Origin: Tricholomella constricta
Taxonomy: Eukaryota > Basidiomycota > Agaricomycetes > Agaricales > Lyophyllaceae
Reading direction: 5' to 3'
Length of the DNA: 64,000 nucleotides
Assembly (NCBI GenBank): GCA_013368375.1
Contig: JAACJP010000001.1
Coordinates: forward strand, 2,480,001 to 2,544,000
The notes under the pieces are model-generated. The model saw only the letters and a list, made by a program, of their open reading frames with translations. It did not search any database and had not been told where the DNA came from. Shown piece by piece: positions 60,296-64,000 of the stretch; position 1 is the stretch's first letter, and every line of letters starts with the position of its first letter. The position numbers were made by a program, and so were the translations under genes.

Positions 60296-61681
60296 TCACG
60301 CGCCCGCACGCTCCGCATCGATGCTAGAGTCAACGACCTCAACGAGGCCCTTAGTCTTCCCCTTCGGCCTCGCACGAGGCTTCGACGAGGAGCTCGAGTC
60401 CTTCCTGCTTCGCCTGGGCGACGCAGGCGGCTCCATGGCGCCCGACTTTGGGGTGCTTCCCGGGGACGGTTTAGACTTGAGCGACGCGGCGCTGGACTTG
60501 GGCTTGAGCGACGCGGCGCTGGATCTGGGCTTGAGCGGCGCGCTGGACTTGGGCTTCATGTTGACGACAACGCGGGCTTTGGTGGGGGGCTCGGGGGAGA
60601 CGGAGTGCGAGACGAAGGGCGGGGCAAGGACGAGCGGGCTGCTTGCTTTGGGCATTGTGAGGGATTTGGCGGTGGTGGGCGCGGGGGGTTTAGGCTTGGT
60701 TGCGCGGGACTTGGATTTCGCTTTGGGAGAGGTAGGAGCAGGCGTTGGGGTGGAGGGGCGGGGAGGCAAGCCGACGTCCATTTGCGCGAGGTTGGCTTCG
60801 GCCTCACGTTCTGTTTCATCGGGGGGCAGGGTACGCGGCTTTTTGCCATTGCGACGCCGGGGCGAGGCGGAGATGGAGGGGTGCGACGACGAGGCTGAGG
60901 ATTGTTCCCCTTCGTCTTCTTCGCCCCCGTCGTCTGCGATTGGGCGACCGCGTTTACGCGTCTTCCGCGCTGAGCGCGGGGGCTCATGGCACCGGAGACG
61001 CGCACATGACGTCAGTTTGTCGTCCTGCATGGTAGAGTCTGCACGGAAGCGAGCACGTTTGGGATCGGTCTGTAAGTTTAACACAAAATGAGATCCGAAA
61101 TTATGCCGACGGAGAGTGTGGAAACGACGAACAGTGTGTTTGCCTTCGTAGCACCAACCATCGGGCGGTCCCATATCTCCATCCCCTTCGACAGTCCTAC
61201 CGCAGCAGCCCCAGAGGGTCTCGTAGAGTGTATTCTTTCCTTTGGCTTTCGATGATACCCGCTCCACCTCGGCGCTTTCATCGTCGTGGGCGACTAGGCA
61301 GCTTCGGTCGGTGTTTTCGACGTCAAAGTATGACTTGTGGCACCGCACACAGTGGAGACGAGGCGGCGGCACCAGTTCGGAGAAAAATGCGGAAAGATGG
61401 GCGAGGGTTTCAGAATGGATTGTGCTGGAGGGATGTACATGAGAGAGTGCGTAGGAATGGAGTGTGGGGGGCGGAATAGACTGGATCAGAGCATAGAGAT
61501 CGATTGGTTTCTGCGCTTCAGGAGGAGGAGAAGGAGTCAGCGGAGGCTCTCGAGACGGTGATTGCTGTTTGCCGATGGACGCTGAATCTACGGAAGGCGA
61601 AGGAGTTCTGAGCTGAGACAAAGCAGCATCTGGTGTATCGGGCTGGGGCTCTCGCTTGCGAGAGAACAGGCCAAAGACCAT
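60296..61681 (-). CDS. Cys/His-motif protein with basic, repetitive C-terminus
   Basis: A minus-strand open frame of 461 codons from MVFGLFSRKREPQPDT (61681; an upstream in-frame ATG at 61732 exists). Residues about 120-195 contain paired metal-ligand-like motifs: LHCVRCHKSYFD (CxxC), SCLVAHDDES (CxxxH), LWGCCGRTV and DGWCYEGKHTVRRFH (CC ... CxxxxH), which look like a zinc-binding domain. A helical part (DLYALIQSIPPPTLHSYALS) precedes it. From about residue 240 it is low-complexity and basic (RKTRKRGRPIADDGGEEDEG, KAKSKSRATKPKPP). Near the C-terminus a 9-10 residue unit (KPKSSAASL) repeats three times. I cannot name the family. A nuclear, nucleic-acid-binding role is a guess from the basic low-complexity part. 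Intron not needed; the frame is open throughout. Confidence 0.6.
   Translation of the reverse strand: MVFGLFSRKREPQPDTPDAALSQLRTPSPSVDSASIGKQQSPSREPPLTPSPPPEAQKPIDLYALIQSIPPPTLHSYALSHVHPSSTIHSETLAHLSAFFSELVPPPRLHCVRCHKSYFDVENTDRSCLVAHDDESAEVERVSSKAKGKNTLYETLWGCCGRTVEGDGDMGPPDGWCYEGKHTVRRFHTLRRHNFGSHFVLNLQTDPKRARFRADSTMQDDKLTSCARLRCHEPPRSARKTRKRGRPIADDGGEEDEGEQSSASSSHPSISASPRRRNGKKPRTLPPDETEREAEANLAQMDVGLPPRPSTPTPAPTSPKAKSKSRATKPKPPAPTTAKSLTMPKASSPLVLAPPFVSHSVSPEPPTKARVVVNMKPKSSAPLKPRSSAASLKPKSSAASLKSKPSPGSTPKSGAMEPPASPRRSRKDSSSSSKPRARPKGKTKGLVEVVDSSIDAERAGA
60473..60553 (-). repeat. Coding tandem repeat (KPKSSAASL units)
   Basis: About 30-bp units (GACTTGGGCTTGAGCGACGC) occur three times in tandem on the plus strand; the minus strand encodes Lys-Pro-Lys-Ser-Ser-Ala-Ala-Ser-Leu-like repeats in the C-terminal tail. 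Confidence 0.75.
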
Positions 61682-62000
61682 ATCAGCAGGATGAAAGGAT
61701 GAAAGGCGTGGGCAGCGTATAAAAGAAAGCACTACTCCAGCACAGGCGCCTCGTTATTTCATCCTCTCCCACGCTGCTTCCGCGCGCTTGTCACACGAAT
61801 CACCGTGCGCATCAAAACGCGTCCACCACGCCGTGCTCGTACATGTTTTGATTGCCAGCGTAACACATGGACGAGGGTACCACACGAATAGCTAGATAAA
61901 TCGGATTTGAGCGTATCTGACCGGATAAAAACCCTGTTTCTGAGCGGAATCGAACGTTCCATTTCATGTAGTATTAAACTGATGGGAGATAACTATTATG
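61682..62000. other. Divergent spacer before tRNA-Thr
   Basis: 5' flank of the Cys/His-motif gene; a TATAAAA motif occurs at about 61719. Nothing else seen. Confidence 0.4.
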
Positions 62001-62073
62001 TCCCTCTTAGCTCAGTTGGTAGAGCGCATCACTAGTAATGATGAGGTCAGTCGTTCAAATCGGCTAGAGGGAA
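62001..62073 (+). tRNA. tRNA-Thr (anticodon AGU)
   Basis: Standard cloverleaf without an intron: a 7-bp acceptor stem (TCCCTCT with AGAGGGA), a D arm with AGTTGGTAGA, an anticodon stem CATCA/TGATG enclosing CTAGTAA (anticodon AGT), and a T arm AGTCG-TTCAAAT-CGGCT with one G-T pair. Discriminator base is A. No CCA is encoded. A T5 Pol III terminator follows. Confidence 0.93.
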
Positions 62074-62077
62074 TTTA

Positions 62078-62082
62078 TTTTT
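62078..62082 (+). terminator. Pol III terminator of tRNA-Thr
   Basis: TTTTT five bases after the tRNA discriminator base. Confidence 0.8.
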
Positions 62083-62133
62083 GTGCTTTTCTCCCACAAT
62101 GGTATTCTGTCGGTGACGCCGTTTCCAACGTTC

Positions 62134-63444
62134 ATGTTTTGTCAACGATACGCCAGCTCTCGCCAGCATTTTGTATTGCGGCAGGGTATTGTTGCTTCAT
62201 TACCGGTATGTCGCTGCGTACTCTTGCTGAACCTCACGACATCTGTCGTCTAGAACACTAGAAGATGGGTCTCCTCATCTCCCCCAACCACACTTCACCC
62301 AGACCGAATAAGCCCTGGAGACTACGTTGACCTGTCTGGATTATTTGGGCCCACCATCTTCGGCATAAATTGCCCATACCGCAGGGATCCCCGCCCCGCC
62401 CCGTACCCGCCAGACGCGCAAGGTTTCTTCTACTTCCGGCCCTCTGAGTATCCCCTCGACCCCGGCGAGATTCGTTTCCGGCGCACCTCGAGCCGCAATC
62501 CCTCCAAGTTCAAAACAGGCAAAGACCTTCTACGGCCCGAGGGCTATCCATGGTGCATCAAGCTCCCCTCCATCGCCAGCCAAAAGAGTTTCGCCCCGAT
62601 CAGGGCCCACCTCCTCAAGGAGGAGCTCGTGTCCGAGGCGGTGATGCAACGCAGTGCCCAGGTTGGCATCACGCGCCCAGGGCCCTTCCAAATATACACC
62701 CTGGAGCAGCCATTCTACATCAACTTTGGGACATATCCTTCCGTCATAATGGTCTCTGCGAACGGCAAGCAGATGACGCGACTTATGTATATGTTTAGAG
62801 ACAATCGGAAACGTGCTGATGGCAGTACTGTCGGGCACCCATACACAGGTGCGTTGGGTCTCGCCTTTCTCCTCCCTTTTGCGCCCCGGCTATAGGAATC
62901 ACGTATACTTCCCCAAGGCTCGGCCATGGTCCGCTTGGAACTAGGGAAGCCTGGAAGGACGACCGCGGGCGGCCCTGAGGTGCTTTTGCGCGTCCTGAAG
63001 ATCTTGCAGCCTGTCAAATGCGTCATACCTTCGTACGATGGGTACGTCGTAGAGCCGAGAGCTGGATTCATACAGGGAAAAATGATGGGAAATGCGTTCT
63101 ATCCCGCCGGCGTTGGAATGCGGCGATCAAAGGAGAACAATCAAGTTATGCTGGACCTAATACAACAAGCCGAGGGTTTGTGAATGGGACATGTATGTTC
63201 GCTGGGTTTTGATGGTAAAACTTCATGCTAATGCATCACCTTGCTGCAGAAGGAGGGCGGCCCCGTATTTCAGATCACTGTTCTGAACACCACAGACCAT
63301 TTATTTATTGAGTACTCGAGACCGAAGAATCTGCAAGTCAAATTGTGGCATTGCGTGGTCGGGTGCACGGAAAGATTGGCGTCCCACGCATACGTAGTCT
63401 CCTTGGGATTAGCTTCTCATCTCGCACACGAGAAATGTATTTAG
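62134..63444 (+). CDS. Uncharacterised basidiomycete protein
   Basis: Predicted exons 62134-62205, 62254-62848 and 62918 onward. Start MFCQRYASSRQHFVLRQGIV, then after the first intron (GTATGT...CTAG) NTRRWVSSSPPTTLHPDRIS, VDLSGLFGPTIFGINCPYRR, SEAVMQRSAQVGITRPGPFQ, IYTLEQPFYINFGTYPSVIM, VSANGKQMTRLMYMFRDNRK, HPYTGSAMVRLELGKPGRTT, and VLLRVLKILQPVKCVIPSYD. The acceptor at 62917 (not 62895) keeps the reading frame. This matches the general form of a lineage-specific fungal family I cannot name. The N-terminal Arg/Ser-rich stretch could be a mitochondrial presequence (guess). The last exon is uncertain: one good continuation, after the acceptor ending at 63249, reads KEGGPVFQITVLNTTDHLFI to a stop at 63444, but its donor is not clear. 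Confidence 0.55.
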
Positions 63445-63608
63445 GATACCAACGACAAAACTCGTACTGTGAATAATATGATATTTCTGCACATCAGATA
63501 TCCAATCTGGTACAAGCACGCGTACGTACGGCGATAACCGATCAAATAGACGCGCTCTTCTTTTGACTTATAAGATATGAAAAATATGAACGCCTCTAGA
63601 ATCCTCCC

Positions 63609-64000
63609 ATGTCCGCTCCAGCAGCAGCAACAACAACAGCAGCCCCGCCCCCTCCACCCGCCGAGCCGTTCGACGACCGCCTGACCTTCCCGCCCTTTCC
63701 CCAGGCTCCACCGGGCGTGACGATCATCCCCTTCAAGGACTTCAAAGAGCGCGGGATCCAGATGTTCGCGACGGGCGACAACCAGGAGGAGGAGGAGGAG
63801 CGCGATGGGCTCGGCATCCCGACAGTCGAGCTGCGCGCCAAACACAACACGGATACGTGCAAAACCGAGACGAAGCGGAAGCGCAAGAAGGCGGAGCAGC
63901 AGCAGGCGAGGAACGCCGGCACAAGCACAAGCACAGGTATGAGGAAGGAGTGGTGGGAGATGTGGATGCAGAACGAGGATCTGAAGATGACGGGGCCGTA
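63609..64000 (+). CDS. Uncharacterised protein, 5' part (runs off the right edge)
   Basis: Open frame from ATG 63609, not closed within the window. It starts MSAPAAATTTAAPPPPP, continues DRLTFPPFPQAPPGVTIIPF, KDFKERGIQMFATGDNQEEE, GLGIPTVELRAKHNTDTC and KTETKRKRKKAEQQQ, then a Thr/Ser spacer and RKEWWEMWMQNEDL. It is Pro/Ala-rich, then mixed acidic and basic, and I recognise no domain. A relic of its middle part is upstream of GST copy 2 (59719-59880), which shows the segment has been duplicated locally. Confidence 0.5.
   Translation, partial: MSAPAAATTTAAPPPPPAEPFDDRLTFPPFPQAPPGVTIIPFKDFKERGIQMFATGDNQEEEEERDGLGIPTVELRAKHNTDTCKTETKRKRKKAEQQQARNAGTSTSTGMRKEWWEMWMQNEDLKMTGP

Noticed and set aside
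62849..62980. Apparent frameshift in the gene at 62134-63444
   Set aside because: Using the acceptor at 62917 instead of 62895 gives a 69-nt intron and keeps the frame, so no frameshift is needed.

Overview
The window looks like nuclear DNA of a mushroom-forming basidiomycete (Agaricomycetes). Genes are dense, face both ways and are cut by many 45-65 nt GT-AG introns, and several products belong to families typical of these fungi (DUF6534 seven-helix proteins, a UbiA-like prenyltransferase, omega-like glutathione transferases, a Boi-like SH3-SAM-PH protein). A tRNA-Thr(AGU) lies near the right end. Exon boundaries were derived by hand from splice signals, reading frame and remembered family consensus; no database search was run.

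Left third (1-22.2 kb), gene-poor and repeat-rich: a UbiA-family membrane prenyltransferase (+), an aldo/keto reductase (-), three paralogous DUF6534-type multi-pass proteins (+), a secreted GMC oxidoreductase (-), and a 370-bp MITE with ~39-bp terminal inverted repeats. A 392-bp tract is almost identical upstream of paralogs 1 and 3. The 3' end of SMC5 exists a second time as a decayed fragment at 16.65-17.77 kb. The layout implies tandem duplication of a [DUF6534 + SMC5 3' end] unit, with the GMC segment lying between the two halves of one unit.

Middle (21.4-53.4 kb), ordinary euchromatic genes: SMC5 (-), a DUF5745-like protein (+, sharing a short divergent promoter with SMC5), a hotdog thioesterase (-), an AlkB-like dioxygenase (+), NEDD8/Rub1 (-, five tiny exons including a GC-AG intron), an MFS sugar transporter (+), a SAP18-domain protein with an RGG/RS tail (-), a small conserved hypothetical (+), a Boi1/2-like SH3-SAM-PH-CH polarity protein (+), a LARP7/Pof8-like La-related protein with xRRM (+), a NADAR-domain protein (-), an uncharacterised helical-repeat-like protein (-) and Atg22 (-).

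Right part (53.9-64 kb): an amidase-signature enzyme (+), two tandem omega-like GSTs (-) whose spacers carry gene relics (an inverted amidase fragment and a copy of the gene at the right edge), a Cys/His-motif basic protein (-), tRNA-Thr, an uncharacterised multi-exon gene (+), and a gene running off the right edge (+). The recurring theme is local segmental duplication followed by decay. I did not find a convincing new multi-gene system; the duplicated DUF6534/SMC5 region and the duplicated amidase/GST region are the parts most worth a second look.
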